From NCBI GenBank assembly GCA_964505995.1, contig CAZDLB010000023.1, positions 1 through 19,512 of the forward strand: a DNA stretch of 19,512 nt, in the 5' to 3' direction. Source of the stretch: JAJRVH01 sp964505995. GTDB taxonomy: Bacteria; Pseudomonadota; Zetaproteobacteria; Mariprofundales; Mariprofundaceae. The position numbers and the translations under genes are program-made. Shown here piece by piece: positions 1 to 7,722 of this stretch; position 1 is the first letter of the stretch; every line of letters starts with the position of its first letter. The notes under the pieces were generated by a model. It made no database searches, was not told where the DNA came from, and worked only from the letters and a program-made list of their open reading frames with translations.

Positions 1-599
1 ATGACGAACAGGTGCCAGACCCCATGCCCCCAGCGCCAGCGTTCATCGTTGAGAAAGAAGATGACGCCGACGGTATAGGCCACGCCGCCGGCGGTGAGCC
101 ATGCCAGCCCGGCAGGGGCCAGCGCCGCCTTCAGCGGCACGATGGCGACCAGCACCAGCCAGCCCATGGCCAGATACAGCAGCAGCTGCGGATGCCGGTG
201 TCCGTCCCGGTGCAGGATATCGAGCACGACGCCGAGCATGGCCATGCCCCAGATGATGCCGAAGATGCTCCATCCCCAGCCGGGAGGAAGCACGAGCAGC
301 GTAAACGGCGTATAGCTGCCGGCGATCATCAGATAGATCGAGATGTGATCCAGCTTCTGCCAGATGCGATGTCCCGCCCGCGCGCTCAGGCCATGGTGCA
401 GGCTTGAGGCGGCAAACAGCAGCACAAGGCAGGCGCCGTAGATCGACAATGACACATATTCGATGGCCGAATCGGCCTTCAGCAGCAGCCAGACGAGTCC
501 GGCCGCGGCCGGCGCGACCATCAGCAGATGGCTGATGGTATTGAAGTGGCGCGCAATCCAGCCGATCAGCCGGCCACGACCTCGAAGCAGCGCGGGCAT
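1..599 (-). CDS. trhA: TrhA / hemolysin III family membrane protein (3' end cut by window)
   Basis: This is a seven-helix inner-membrane protein of the hemolysin III/TrhA (YqfA) branch of the PAQR/CREST superfamily. E. coli TrhA is linked to membrane energetics and lipid homeostasis; the haemolysin name is historical. About 199 residues are visible and roughly 15-20 more lie off the left edge. Family marks are FNTISHL near the N-terminus, SSLHHGLS, the segment HISIYLMIAGSYTPF, and HGVWHLFV at the edge, whose histidines match the conserved metal-site region. Long hydrophobic stretches run throughout. The start is ATG at 597-599, the only usual start codon between an in-frame upstream TGA and the conserved domain. 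It lies inside ileS, giving a 34-bp out-of-phase overlap that suggests translational coupling. A weak GGCGAG precedes it. Family assignment is firm; physiological role here is unknown. Confidence 0.88.
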   Translation of the reverse strand, partial: MPALLRGRGRLIGWIARHFNTISHLLMVAPAAAGLVWLLLKADSAIEYVSLSIYGACLVLLFAASSLHHGLSARAGHRIWQKLDHISIYLMIAGSYTPFTLLVLPPGWGWSIFGIIWGMAMLGVVLDILHRDGHRHPQLLLYLAMGWLVLVAIVPLKAALAPAGLAWLTAGGVAYTVGVIFFLNDERWRWGHGVWHLFV

Positions 600-3343
600 A
601 GCTCGCCATGCAGCTCATGCTCCGGCATGGCCGGCTGGCCGACCGTCCAGCAGCGCGGGCATTTGACACCGGCTGCCGGTTCAACCCGCACGGCATCGCC
701 GTTCTCGGCATGGGCGACGATGAACAGCTGTTCAAAGCTTTCGCCGAGCCTTTCGGCCAGCTCCGGCGTCAGCCCCGGTGCGGTGATCGCGGCGGCGATC
801 GATGAGCCGATGCGCTTGTCCTTCTTGGCCTGATCCAGCGCCGCATTGACCTTCTCGCGGATGGCAAAGAATTCCTCCCAGGCCGCATCGTCCACGGCGA
901 TATCGCTGACCGGATGGAACAGCTGCAGATGGATGCTTTCGCCGCCATGGGCCGGGAAATGCTCCCAGGCCTCCTCGGCGGTGAACGGCAGGATCGGTGC
1001 GATCAGCCGGATCAGGGTATCGGCGATGTCGAACAGCGTCGCCCGAGCCGAGGCGCGACGCTCGGAGTCGGTCGCGTCGCAGTAGAGCCGGTCCTTGATG
1101 ACATCGAGGTAGAAGCCGCCCAGGTCCACGGCGCAGAAGTTGTGAATCTCCTGATGGATGCGGTGGAACTGGTAGGACTCATAGGCCTCGGCGACGATCC
1201 TGGATAGCCGGGCGAGGCGATGCATGGCCCACTGATCCAGCGGCTGGCGCGCATTCAGCGGTACCTGATCCTTCTCGGGATCGTGGCCGTCGAGGTTGCC
1301 GAGCAGGAAGCGGATGGTGTTGCGGATGCGTCGGTAGGCCTCCGAAAGCTGCTTGATGATCTCATCGGAGATGCGGATGTCGGCCGAGTAATCTGACGAG
1401 GCGATCCAGATGCGCAGGATGTCGGCGCCCATCTGCTCGATGATCTTCTGCGGCGCGATGACATTGCCGCGCGACTTGGACATCTTGTTGCCATTCTTGT
1501 CCACGACGAAGCCGTGCGTCAGCACCCCCCGGAACGGCGCCGTGCCACGCGTGCCAATGGATTCCAGCAGCGAGGACTGGAACCAGCCGCGGTGCTGGTC
1601 GGAGCCCTCGAGGTACAGATCGGCCGGGCTGCCGAGTTCCTCGCGCTGCTCGAGCACGCAGGCGTGCGTGGAGCCGGAATCGAACCAGACATCGAGAATG
1701 TCCGTTTCCTTCGCGAATGCGTGTCCGCCGCAGTCCGGGCAGGCCGCGCCTTCGGGCAGGAAGTCCTCGACCTCGCGCGCAAACCAGACGTCCGCGCCTT
1801 CCTCCTCGATGGCCTGGGCCACCATTTCCAGCACCGCCGGCGTGGTGATCGCATGCGAGTCGCACTGGCGGCAGCGGATCACGGTGATCGGCACACCCCA
1901 GTTGCGCTGGCGCGAAACGCACCAGTCCGGCCGGCTTTCGACCATCGCGCGGATGCGGTTCTCGCCCCAGGCCGGCGTGAAGCGGGTTTCGCCGATGGCC
2001 TTCAGCGCCTTCTCGCGCAGGCCGTTGTGTTCCATCGAGATGAACCACTGCGGCGTGGCGCGGAAGATCAGCGGCGAATGACAGCGCCAGCAGTGCGGAT
2101 AGGAATGGCGCACCTCGCCGCTGGCCAGCAGCGCGCCGCAGTTCTGCAGATACTCGACCATGACCTCGTTGGCCTTGAACACATGGTGGCCCTCGACGAC
2201 CGGCGTGGCCGGCGCGAAGACGCCGGTGTCGTCCACCGGATTGAACACCTTCAGCCCATAGCGCATGCCAATCTCGTAGTCCTCCTGGCCGTGGCCCGGC
2301 GCGGTATGCACGCAGCCGGTTCCGGCATCGAGCGTGACATGCTCGCCGACGAGGATCGGCGCGTCCTGATCCAGATAGGGGTGGCGGAAGCGCCGCTTGT
2401 CCAGGACCCGGCCCGGGAAGCGGGCGACGGTCTCGCCCGCAGCGCCGATCAGCTGCATCACGCTTTCGCGCAGATCCTCGGCCAGGATCAGGATCTCGCC
2501 CTCGCTCAGGTTCGGATTCTCGCCGGCATCGGTGATGCGCACCGCGGCATATTCGATATCCGGGCCGACGGAAACGGCCAGGTTCGCCGGAATCGTCCAC
2601 GGCGTCGTCGTCCAGATCACGACCGACACCTTACCCGTCAGCGCCGGGTCGATGTCGGAAAGATCCTCACCGGCCGGGAACTTCACATGGATCGAGTGCG
2701 AGGTGTGATCGTCGTACTCGACCTCGGCCTCGGCCAGCGCCGTGACGCAGGAGACGCACCAGTGGACCGGCTTGGCGCCCTTGTACAGGCCGCCGTTCGC
2801 CAGGAACTTGCCGATCTCGCGCACGGTGTTGGCCTCGAAACGGTAGTCCATCGTGATATAGGGGTTGTCCCAGTCGCCGATGACGCCGAGGCGCTTGAAC
2901 TCCTCGCGCTGCACGTCGATCTGGCTTCGGGCATAGGCGCGGCATTCGGCGCGGAACTCGGCATCGGAGATCTCGTCCTTGTCGCGCTTCTGTTTCTTGA
3001 ACTTCTCCTCGACCTTCAGCTCGATCGGCAGGCCGTGGCAATCCCAGCCGGGCACATACGGGGCATCGAAGCCCATCATCGTGCGCGAGCGTACGACGAT
3101 ATCCTTGAGCACCTTGTTGACGGCATGGCCGATGTGGATGTTGCCGTTGGCGTACGGTGGGCCGTCATGCAGGATGAACTTCGGCGCGCCGGCGCGTTTC
3201 TCGCGGATCTGGCGGTAGAGATCGGCCTGCTCCCATTTCTCCAGCCGGCCGGGCTCGGTGCTCGGCAGCTTGCCACGCATCGGGAAATCCGTTTTCGGAA
3301 GAAATACGGTGGGGCGATAGTCAAATGTTTCCTGCTCGGACAC
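566..3343 (-). CDS. ileS: Isoleucyl-tRNA synthetase
   Basis: A cytoplasmic class I synthetase that charges tRNA-Ile with isoleucine and edits mischarged valine. The predicted protein has 925 residues (E. coli IleS about 938). The N-terminal TDFPMRG segment is typical of the family. The HIGH motif is at residues 70-73 in GNIHIGHAVNK, and KMSKS follows the connective/editing domain in GNKMSKSRGN. The C-terminal zinc finger is complete, with Cys895, Cys898, Cys916 and Cys919 in two CPRC pairs. I chose the GTG at 3341-3343 because GAGGAG (complement of 3349-3354) sits 5 nt before it and the protein then begins MSEQETFDYRP. An in-frame ATG at 3368-3370 would add nine residues unlike the family and has poorer Shine-Dalgarno spacing. 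ribF lies upstream, the usual proteobacterial order, but the usual lspA is replaced downstream by an overlapping trhA. Confidence 0.96.
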   Translation of the reverse strand: MSEQETFDYRPTVFLPKTDFPMRGKLPSTEPGRLEKWEQADLYRQIREKRAGAPKFILHDGPPYANGNIHIGHAVNKVLKDIVVRSRTMMGFDAPYVPGWDCHGLPIELKVEEKFKKQKRDKDEISDAEFRAECRAYARSQIDVQREEFKRLGVIGDWDNPYITMDYRFEANTVREIGKFLANGGLYKGAKPVHWCVSCVTALAEAEVEYDDHTSHSIHVKFPAGEDLSDIDPALTGKVSVVIWTTTPWTIPANLAVSVGPDIEYAAVRITDAGENPNLSEGEILILAEDLRESVMQLIGAAGETVARFPGRVLDKRRFRHPYLDQDAPILVGEHVTLDAGTGCVHTAPGHGQEDYEIGMRYGLKVFNPVDDTGVFAPATPVVEGHHVFKANEVMVEYLQNCGALLASGEVRHSYPHCWRCHSPLIFRATPQWFISMEHNGLREKALKAIGETRFTPAWGENRIRAMVESRPDWCVSRQRNWGVPITVIRCRQCDSHAITTPAVLEMVAQAIEEEGADVWFAREVEDFLPEGAACPDCGGHAFAKETDILDVWFDSGSTHACVLEQREELGSPADLYLEGSDQHRGWFQSSLLESIGTRGTAPFRGVLTHGFVVDKNGNKMSKSRGNVIAPQKIIEQMGADILRIWIASSDYSADIRISDEIIKQLSEAYRRIRNTIRFLLGNLDGHDPEKDQVPLNARQPLDQWAMHRLARLSRIVAEAYESYQFHRIHQEIHNFCAVDLGGFYLDVIKDRLYCDATDSERRASARATLFDIADTLIRLIAPILPFTAEEAWEHFPAHGGESIHLQLFHPVSDIAVDDAAWEEFFAIREKVNAALDQAKKDKRIGSSIAAAITAPGLTPELAERLGESFEQLFIVAHAENGDAVRVEPAAGVKCPRCWTVGQPAMPEHELHGELCPRCFEVVAG

Positions 3344-3381
3344 GTCGGCTCCTCGGTCTTGGGCGGGCATCGGTCCTGTGC

Positions 3382-3410
3382 GGCAAGTTCCTTGCCCGCC
3401 GGATTGCGGG
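3382..3410 (-). other. Paired short hairpins in the ileS leader
   Basis: Read on the minus strand, the ribF-ileS gap holds CCCGC/GCGGG (3406-3410 with 3395-3399, 6-nt loop) followed by a perfect six-pair GGCAAG/CTTGCC stem with a GAA loop (3391-3396 with 3382-3387). The two stems share two bases, so they compete at their junction. Neither is followed by a T-run, so this is not a terminator. A 5'-leader structure or mRNA-processing site is possible; no function is shown. Confidence 0.35.
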
Positions 3411-3413
3411 CGA

Positions 3414-3441
3414 AGGATAGCAAAAAATCAGGGCTTGTCGC
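3414..3441 (-). promoter_or_regulatory. Possible ileS promoter
   Basis: On the minus strand GCGACA (3436-3441; 4 of 6 matches to the sigma-70 -35) and TATCCT (3414-3419; 4 of 6 to the -10) are 16 nt apart. They overlap the last codons of ribF and would give a leader of about 65 nt before the GTG start. It could supply ileS-trhA independently of acs-ribF. Prediction by eye only. Confidence 0.35.
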
Positions 3442-4366
3442 GTCGCGCCAGGATGGCCCGAGCCACCTCGCAGTCGCGCGCGATCTGTTCGGCCAGTTCC
3501 TCGGCCGACCGGAAGGCGCGATCCTCGCGCACGCGCTCGATGAAATGCACCTTCAGCCGCTTCTTGTACAGGTCGGGGCTGGCGTCGAGGATATGGGTCT
3601 CAAGCATCAGCTTGCGGCCCTGAAAGGTCGGGCGATAGCCGAAATAGGCGGCCGCATCCCAGATCTGCCCCTCGCTTTCGGCGCGCACGGCATAGACGCC
3701 GGCCGGGGGATGGGCCAGATCGCGGACGCTGAGATTGGCCGTTGGAAAGCCGAGCCTGCGGCCGCGCTTGTCCCCATGCCCGACATGGCCGGAGATCGAA
3801 TAGGGGCGTCCGAGCAGGTCCTCGGCGAGTTTGAAATCGGCAGCCTCGATGGCCGAGCGGATGCGGCTGGAGGAGACGACGGCGCCATGCATCTCGAAGG
3901 CCGCCGCCTCGCTGACCGTGAACCCCAGATCCTCGCCGATGATGCGCAAGCTGTCGGCATCGCCGCTGCGATCGTGACCGAATGCGAAATCATAGCCGAC
4001 ATGCATGTGGCGAAAGCGGAAGCATGCATGCAGCCGGCGGATGAAGGTGGCCGGCGACCAGGCCGCGAGTTCGCGGTTGAAATGCAGCAGCATGACCGCA
4101 TCGGCTCCGGCCTGGCGCAGCAGTTCCAGGCGCTCGTGCAGATGGCAGAGCCGGCGCGGGCTCTCCTCGGGGAACAGCACCGCCCGCGGATGCGGCTCGA
4201 AGGTGACGACGACGGCCGGGCCGCCGACATCCAGCGCATGCCCGCGCAATTCGGCCAGGATCTGTTCGTGGCCCATGTGCACGCCGTCGAAGTTGCCGAT
4301 CGTCACCGCGCCATGATGGGCCGCGGTGTATTTTTCCGCCGATTTCCAGTTGTGCAGAACCTTCAT
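3428..4366 (-). CDS. ribF: Bifunctional riboflavin kinase / FAD synthetase
   Basis: Converts riboflavin to FMN with ATP and then FMN to FAD. The 312-residue length is normal for the fused bacterial enzyme. The N-terminal FMN adenylyltransferase half has TIGNFDGVHMGH (nucleotide-binding HxGH-like motif), VTFEPHP and SSSRIR. The C-terminal kinase half has LGFPTANL, PAGVYAV, GYRPTF and the LETHILD metal/substrate region, followed by the conserved YKKRLKVHF stretch. The ATG is 6 nt after the acs stop and is preceded by GAGG about 5 nt away, so translation is probably coupled to acs. ileS follows after about 84 bp. ribF-ileS is a standard pairing; acs directly upstream is less usual. Confidence 0.96.
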   Translation of the reverse strand: MKVLHNWKSAEKYTAAHHGAVTIGNFDGVHMGHEQILAELRGHALDVGGPAVVVTFEPHPRAVLFPEESPRRLCHLHERLELLRQAGADAVMLLHFNRELAAWSPATFIRRLHACFRFRHMHVGYDFAFGHDRSGDADSLRIIGEDLGFTVSEAAAFEMHGAVVSSSRIRSAIEAADFKLAEDLLGRPYSISGHVGHGDKRGRRLGFPTANLSVRDLAHPPAGVYAVRAESEGQIWDAAAYFGYRPTFQGRKLMLETHILDASPDLYKKRLKVHFIERVREDRAFRSAEELAEQIARDCEVARAILARRDKP

Positions 4367-4372
4367 CGGGCC

Positions 4373-6334
4373 TCAGTAGCTCGCCTTCAGCTGCTCGACG
4401 ACCTGTTCGTTTTCCAGCGTGGAGATGTCCTGCGTGATGGCTTCGCCCGCAGCAATGGCGCGCAGGATGCGCCGCATGATCTTGCCCGAGCGGGTCTTCG
4501 GCAGGCCGTCGGCGAAATGGATGTCGTCCGGTTTCGCGATCGGTCCGATCTCCTTGCCGACCCATTGCCGGAGCTCGGCGGCCATGGCCTTCGCGTCCTC
4601 GCCGCTTGGCGCCGGACCCTTGAGGATGACAAAGGCGACAATGGCCTGGCCCTTGAGTTCGTCGGGGCGGCCGACGACGGCCGCCTCGGCGACGCGCTCG
4701 TGGGCCACCAGCGCCGATTCGATCTCCATCGTGCCCAGCCGGTGGCCGGACACGTTCAGCACGTCGTCGATGCGGCCCATGATCCAGAAGTCGCCATCCG
4801 CATCGCGGCGGGCACTGTCGCCGGCCAGATAATAGCGGCCACCGAAACGGCTCCAGTAGGTGTCCACATAGCGGGCGTCATCGTTCCAGATCGTGCGCAG
4901 CATCGAGGGCCAGGGCTTCCGGATGACCAGATAGCCGCCCTTGTCCGGCTCGGTGATGCTGTTGCCATCCTCATCGACGATATCGGCGGCGATGCCGGGC
5001 AGCGGACGGGTGCAGGAGCCGGGCTTCAGCGGCGTGACTCCCGGCAGTGGCGCGATCATGTGGGCGCCGGTTTCCGTCTGCCACCAGGTATCGACGATGG
5101 GGCAGCGCCCGCCCCCGATCCTCTCGTGATACCACATCCAGGCCTCGGGGTTGATCGGCTCGCCGACTGTGCCGAGCAGCCGCAGGCTCGACAGGTCGTG
5201 GCTGGCCGGGATCTCGTCGCCCAGCCGCATCAGCGCGCGGATGGCCGTCGGCGCGGTATAGAAGATCGAAACCCGGTGCTTCTCGCAGATCGACCAGAAG
5301 CGGCCGCCATCGGGCACGGTCGGCGCGCCCTCGTACATCACCTGCGTGGCGCCGATGGCCAGCGGCCCGTAGGCGACATAGGTATGCCCGGTGATCCAGC
5401 CGACATCGGCGGTGCACCAGAAGACATCATCCGGCTGGATGTCGAAGACCCAGAGACTCGTCAGCATCGACATCAGCAGATAGCCGGCGCTGGCGTGCTG
5501 GATACCCTTGGGCTTGCCGGTCGAACCGGAGGTGTAGAGCAGGAACAGCGGATGCTCGGCCTCGACCCATTCGGGCTCGCAGGCGGCGGCCTGGCCCTCG
5601 ACGACATCGTGCCACCACAGGTCGCGCTCATCGTGCATGTCGATCTCGTGGGCGGTGCGCCGGAAGACGATGACCCTTTCCACGCTCGCGCAGCCGCTCT
5701 CCAGGGCCGCGTCGACGGCGGCCTTGAGTTCGACGATCCGGCCGCCGCGATGGCCGCCGTCGGCCGTGATGATCATGCGCGCGCCGGCGTCGTTGATGCG
5801 ATCGCGCAGCGATTCGGCCGAAAAGCCGCCGAACACCACCGAATGGATCGCGCCGATGCGGGCACAGGCCTGCATCGCGACGACGGCCTCGGGAATCATC
5901 GGCATGTAGATGATCACGCGGTCGCCCTTGCCGATGCCCTGTTCCTTCAGCGCGTTGGCCAGCCGGCAGACCTCGGCATGCAGCTCGCGGTAGGTGATTG
6001 CGCGGGCATCGCCGGGTTCGCCCTCAAACAGGATCGCTGTGCGGTCGCCATGCTCCGCCAGGTGGCGATCCAGGCAGTTGTAGGAGACATTGAGCCGGCC
6101 GTCGTCGAACCAGGCATAGTGCGGCGCGCGCGAATCATCCAGCACGCGCGTGAACGGCACCTGCCACCGGATATGCTCGCGCGCCTGCTCCTCCCAGAAG
6201 CCTTCGAAGTCCTGCTCGGCCTTGGCATGCAGCTGCCGGAGCATATCCGGCTGGATGCGGGCCCTGGCGGCGAAGTCGGGGTGGGGAGGGAAGACGCGCT
6301 CCTCGTGCAGAATCGAATCAATAGCCTGGCTCAT
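4373..6334 (-). CDS. acs: Acetyl-CoA synthetase (AMP-forming)
   Basis: Activates acetate with ATP and CoA to acetyl-CoA through acetyl-AMP. The 653-residue length matches the family. Visible motifs in order: FGGFSAESL, the P-loop YTSGSTGKPKGIQH, DVGWITGHTY, TWWQTETGAHM, the hinge region GRIDDVLNVSGHRLGTMEIESALV, and KTRSGKIMRR. Lys618 in the last is the conserved catalytic lysine, regulated by acetylation in many bacteria. The ATG at 6332-6334 was chosen because GGAGG (complement of 6341-6345) lies 6 nt before it; the ATG two codons earlier abuts the GGAGG, and longer forms add sequence unlike the family. nth ends 56 bp upstream, separated by a strong hairpin. The close relative propionyl-CoA synthetase is less likely given the motifs and length. 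Confidence 0.96.
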   Translation of the reverse strand: MSQAIDSILHEERVFPPHPDFAARARIQPDMLRQLHAKAEQDFEGFWEEQAREHIRWQVPFTRVLDDSRAPHYAWFDDGRLNVSYNCLDRHLAEHGDRTAILFEGEPGDARAITYRELHAEVCRLANALKEQGIGKGDRVIIYMPMIPEAVVAMQACARIGAIHSVVFGGFSAESLRDRINDAGARMIITADGGHRGGRIVELKAAVDAALESGCASVERVIVFRRTAHEIDMHDERDLWWHDVVEGQAAACEPEWVEAEHPLFLLYTSGSTGKPKGIQHASAGYLLMSMLTSLWVFDIQPDDVFWCTADVGWITGHTYVAYGPLAIGATQVMYEGAPTVPDGGRFWSICEKHRVSIFYTAPTAIRALMRLGDEIPASHDLSSLRLLGTVGEPINPEAWMWYHERIGGGRCPIVDTWWQTETGAHMIAPLPGVTPLKPGSCTRPLPGIAADIVDEDGNSITEPDKGGYLVIRKPWPSMLRTIWNDDARYVDTYWSRFGGRYYLAGDSARRDADGDFWIMGRIDDVLNVSGHRLGTMEIESALVAHERVAEAAVVGRPDELKGQAIVAFVILKGPAPSGEDAKAMAAELRQWVGKEIGPIAKPDDIHFADGLPKTRSGKIMRRILRAIAAGEAITQDISTLENEQVVEQLKASY

Positions 6335-6361
6335 GGGCATCCTCCGGTATCGTGATTCTTC

Positions 6362-6386
6362 CGGCCGGCAAGGCGGCTGCCGGCCG
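6362..6386 (-). terminator. Strong GC hairpin after nth, no T-run
   Basis: A perfect 9-bp inverted repeat (CGGCCGGCA at 6362-6370, TGCCGGCCG at 6378-6386) with a 7-nt loop begins 4 nt after the nth stop codon. No T-run follows on either strand, so it is not a canonical intrinsic terminator. It could be a Rho-assisted or 3'-end-stabilising stem that separates nth from acs. Confidence 0.45.
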
Positions 6387-6390
6387 CGCT

Positions 6391-7041
6391 CTAGACTATC
6401 GCGCTGGTTTTTTCCGGCCAGTGGCACAGCTCGGCCACCGGGCACGCATGACAGCGGGGCTTTCGGGCCGTGCAGGTGTAGCGGCCGTGCAGGATCAGCC
6501 AGTGGTGTGCATGCTTCATGAACTCCGGCGGCACGCGCCGGATCAGTCGCTTTTCGACCTCCAGCGGGGTCTTTCCCGGCGCCAGGCCCGTGCGGTTGGC
6601 GACGCGGAAGATATGCGTATCCACAGCCATCGTCGGCTCGCCATAGAGCACATTGAGCACGACATTGGCCGTCTTGCGGCCGACGCCCGGCAACGCTTCC
6701 AGTTCCGTGCGGGTTCTGGGCACCTTGCCGCCATGCTTCTTCACCAGCATGTCGCAGGCCTGGATCAGGTGTCTTGCCTTGCTGTTGTACAGGCCGAGCG
6801 ACGAGATATAGGACTTCAGCTTCTCCTCGCCGAGCCTGAGCATGGCTTCCGGCGTGTTGGCTACGGGGAAGAGCTTCGCCGTGGCTTTGTTGACGCCAAC
6901 ATCGGTGGACTGCGCCGAGAGCATGACGGCGGCCAGCAGCTCGAAATCGTTGCTGTAGTTCAGTTCGGTCCGGGGCTCGGGATTGTTCGAGCGCAGAATC
7001 TCGAAGAACCGACGCACCTCATCGGCGCTCATGCGCGACAT
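6391..7041 (-). CDS. nth: Endonuclease III (DNA glycosylase/AP lyase)
   Basis: A base-excision repair enzyme that removes oxidised pyrimidines and nicks the abasic site. The 216 residues align along the whole E. coli Nth. The helix-hairpin-helix is LPGVGRKTANVVLN with catalytic Lys123, and VDTHIFRVANR supplies the catalytic Asp141. The C-terminal [4Fe-4S] cluster ligands Cys190, Cys197, Cys200 and Cys206 have the exact C-x6-C-x2-C-x5-C spacing. The N-terminal ENNPxPxTEL-like segment and LLSAQSTD-like motif are also present. The start is ATG at 7039-7041; an ATG three codons later is equally possible, and neither has a clear Shine-Dalgarno. It starts 15 nt after the pilP-like stop, so the two are probably co-transcribed. 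Confidence 0.96.
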   Translation of the reverse strand: MSRMSADEVRRFFEILRSNNPEPRTELNYSNDFELLAAVMLSAQSTDVGVNKATAKLFPVANTPEAMLRLGEEKLKSYISSLGLYNSKARHLIQACDMLVKKHGGKVPRTRTELEALPGVGRKTANVVLNVLYGEPTMAVDTHIFRVANRTGLAPGKTPLEVEKRLIRRVPPEFMKHAHHWLILHGRYTCTARKPRCHACPVAELCHWPEKTSAIV

Positions 7042-7056
7042 TTCGGATGCGGCGCT

Positions 7057-7566
7057 TTATTCGTTGACTTCTTTCAGCGTCAGCGTGACCTGACGTTCGG
7101 TGATGTCGCCGGCGGGATTGAGCACCTGTTCGACCAGATAGAGGGTGTCATCGTCGATCTTCTCGATGCGGCCGTTGTTCTTGCCCATGTAGTTGCCGCG
7201 GCGCACGATGTAGCCCTTGCCGGTGGCGTCCTGAATCATCGCCACGCGATCCTCGCCGCGCTTGAAGATCGCGACCAGCTTCAGCGTGGCCAGGTCGAAG
7301 TTTTCCAGCACCTCGCGTTCGCGGTTGCTCAGGCGATGCTGGCGCTCGAGCAGGGCGGCACGGCCGCGCTGGGCGACCAGCGCCAGATAGGACTGGAACG
7401 GATCCCGCAGGTTGGCGAAATCGATCTCCGGCGCCTTGACCATATGTCCCATCGCATCGGGAACGGCAGTGCTCTCCTCTGTCGGAGCGGCCTTGGGCGC
7501 TGCAGACGTGGCGGCCATCGCGGCAGCCGGAAACAGCATGACCAAGAGCATCGAAATCCAGCGCAT
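7057..7566 (-). CDS. PilP-like periplasmic protein, orphan
   Basis: A 169-residue protein with a cleavable-looking signal peptide (about residues 1-18, ending AMA) and a linker rich in Ala and Pro. A PilP-like domain follows: RDPF at 54-57, FDLATLKLVAIF at 90-101, and GNYMGKNNGRIEKI from Gly124. PilP normally links the inner-membrane PilMNO complex of type IV pili to the PilQ secretin and is usually a lipoprotein; here there is no lipobox cysteine. None of pilM, pilN, pilO or pilQ is in the window. The ATG at 7564-7566 has GGGAGG (complement of 7573-7578) 6 nt upstream; the longer form from 7587 adds seven residues before the signal peptide. nth follows after 15 nt. The domain call rests on motif recognition; another secretion-system role, such as a GspC-like part, is possible. 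Confidence 0.75.
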   Translation of the reverse strand: MRWISMLLVMLFPAAAMAATSAAPKAAPTEESTAVPDAMGHMVKAPEIDFANLRDPFQSYLALVAQRGRAALLERQHRLSNREREVLENFDLATLKLVAIFKRGEDRVAMIQDATGKGYIVRRGNYMGKNNGRIEKIDDDTLYLVEQVLNPAGDITERQVTLTLKEVNE

Positions 7567-7630
7567 GATGAGCCTCCCGTCGGACATATCCCTTATGAGA
7601 TAGGCGCCTGAAATAATGTACTACAGCAGC

Positions 7631-7658
7631 AGAATAGCAGAACCCATTGAAATTGCAA
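7631..7658 (-). promoter_or_regulatory. Possible promoter of the pilP-like gene and nth
   Basis: Minus strand: TTGCAA (7653-7658; 4 of 6) and TATTCT (7631-7636; 4 of 6) with a 16-nt spacer, in the most AT-rich intergenic stretch of the window. It would give a leader of about 60 nt ahead of the start at 7566. The upstream barrel gene is closed by a terminator, so this transcript needs its own promoter. Confidence 0.5.
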
Positions 7659-7668
7659 CATAAAACAG

Positions 7669-7693
7669 AAAAGGGAGGTCATGCCTCCCTTTT
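7669..7693 (-). terminator. Intrinsic terminator of the outer-membrane barrel gene
   Basis: A perfect 10-bp stem (AAAAGGGAGG / CCTCCCTTTT) with a 5-nt loop lies 29 nt past the stop of the 7723-8478 gene. On the minus strand the stem ends in TTTT and is followed by CTGTTTT. It ends the ybeD-S24-barrel transcript and insulates the pilP-like gene. Confidence 0.88.
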
Positions 7694-7722
7694 CCGGATC
7701 CGGGCATCATGCCGCGCCAGGG

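Noticed and set aside
43..735. A 230-codon minus-strand ORF at the left end
   Set aside because: It is a wrong-frame shadow; the true frame here is the TrhA protein, which runs off the edge and has all family motifs.
3421..3450. Intrinsic terminator at the end of ribF (T6 run after the stop on the minus strand)
   Set aside because: The T-run is present, but the only stem before it is a 4-bp GGGC/GCCC with a loop of about 20 nt.
1514..6355. A 1613-codon open frame on the plus strand opposite ileS, ribF and acs
   Set aside because: It is antisense to three well-conserved genes. Its translation is rich in Arg, Ala, His, Asp and Gly without domains, as expected when GC-rich codon use avoids TTA, CTA and TCA on the coding strand.
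6352..7611. A 419-codon open frame on the plus strand opposite nth and the pilP-like gene
   Set aside because: Both minus-strand genes have catalytic or domain motifs and ribosome-binding or operon support; the plus frame has none.
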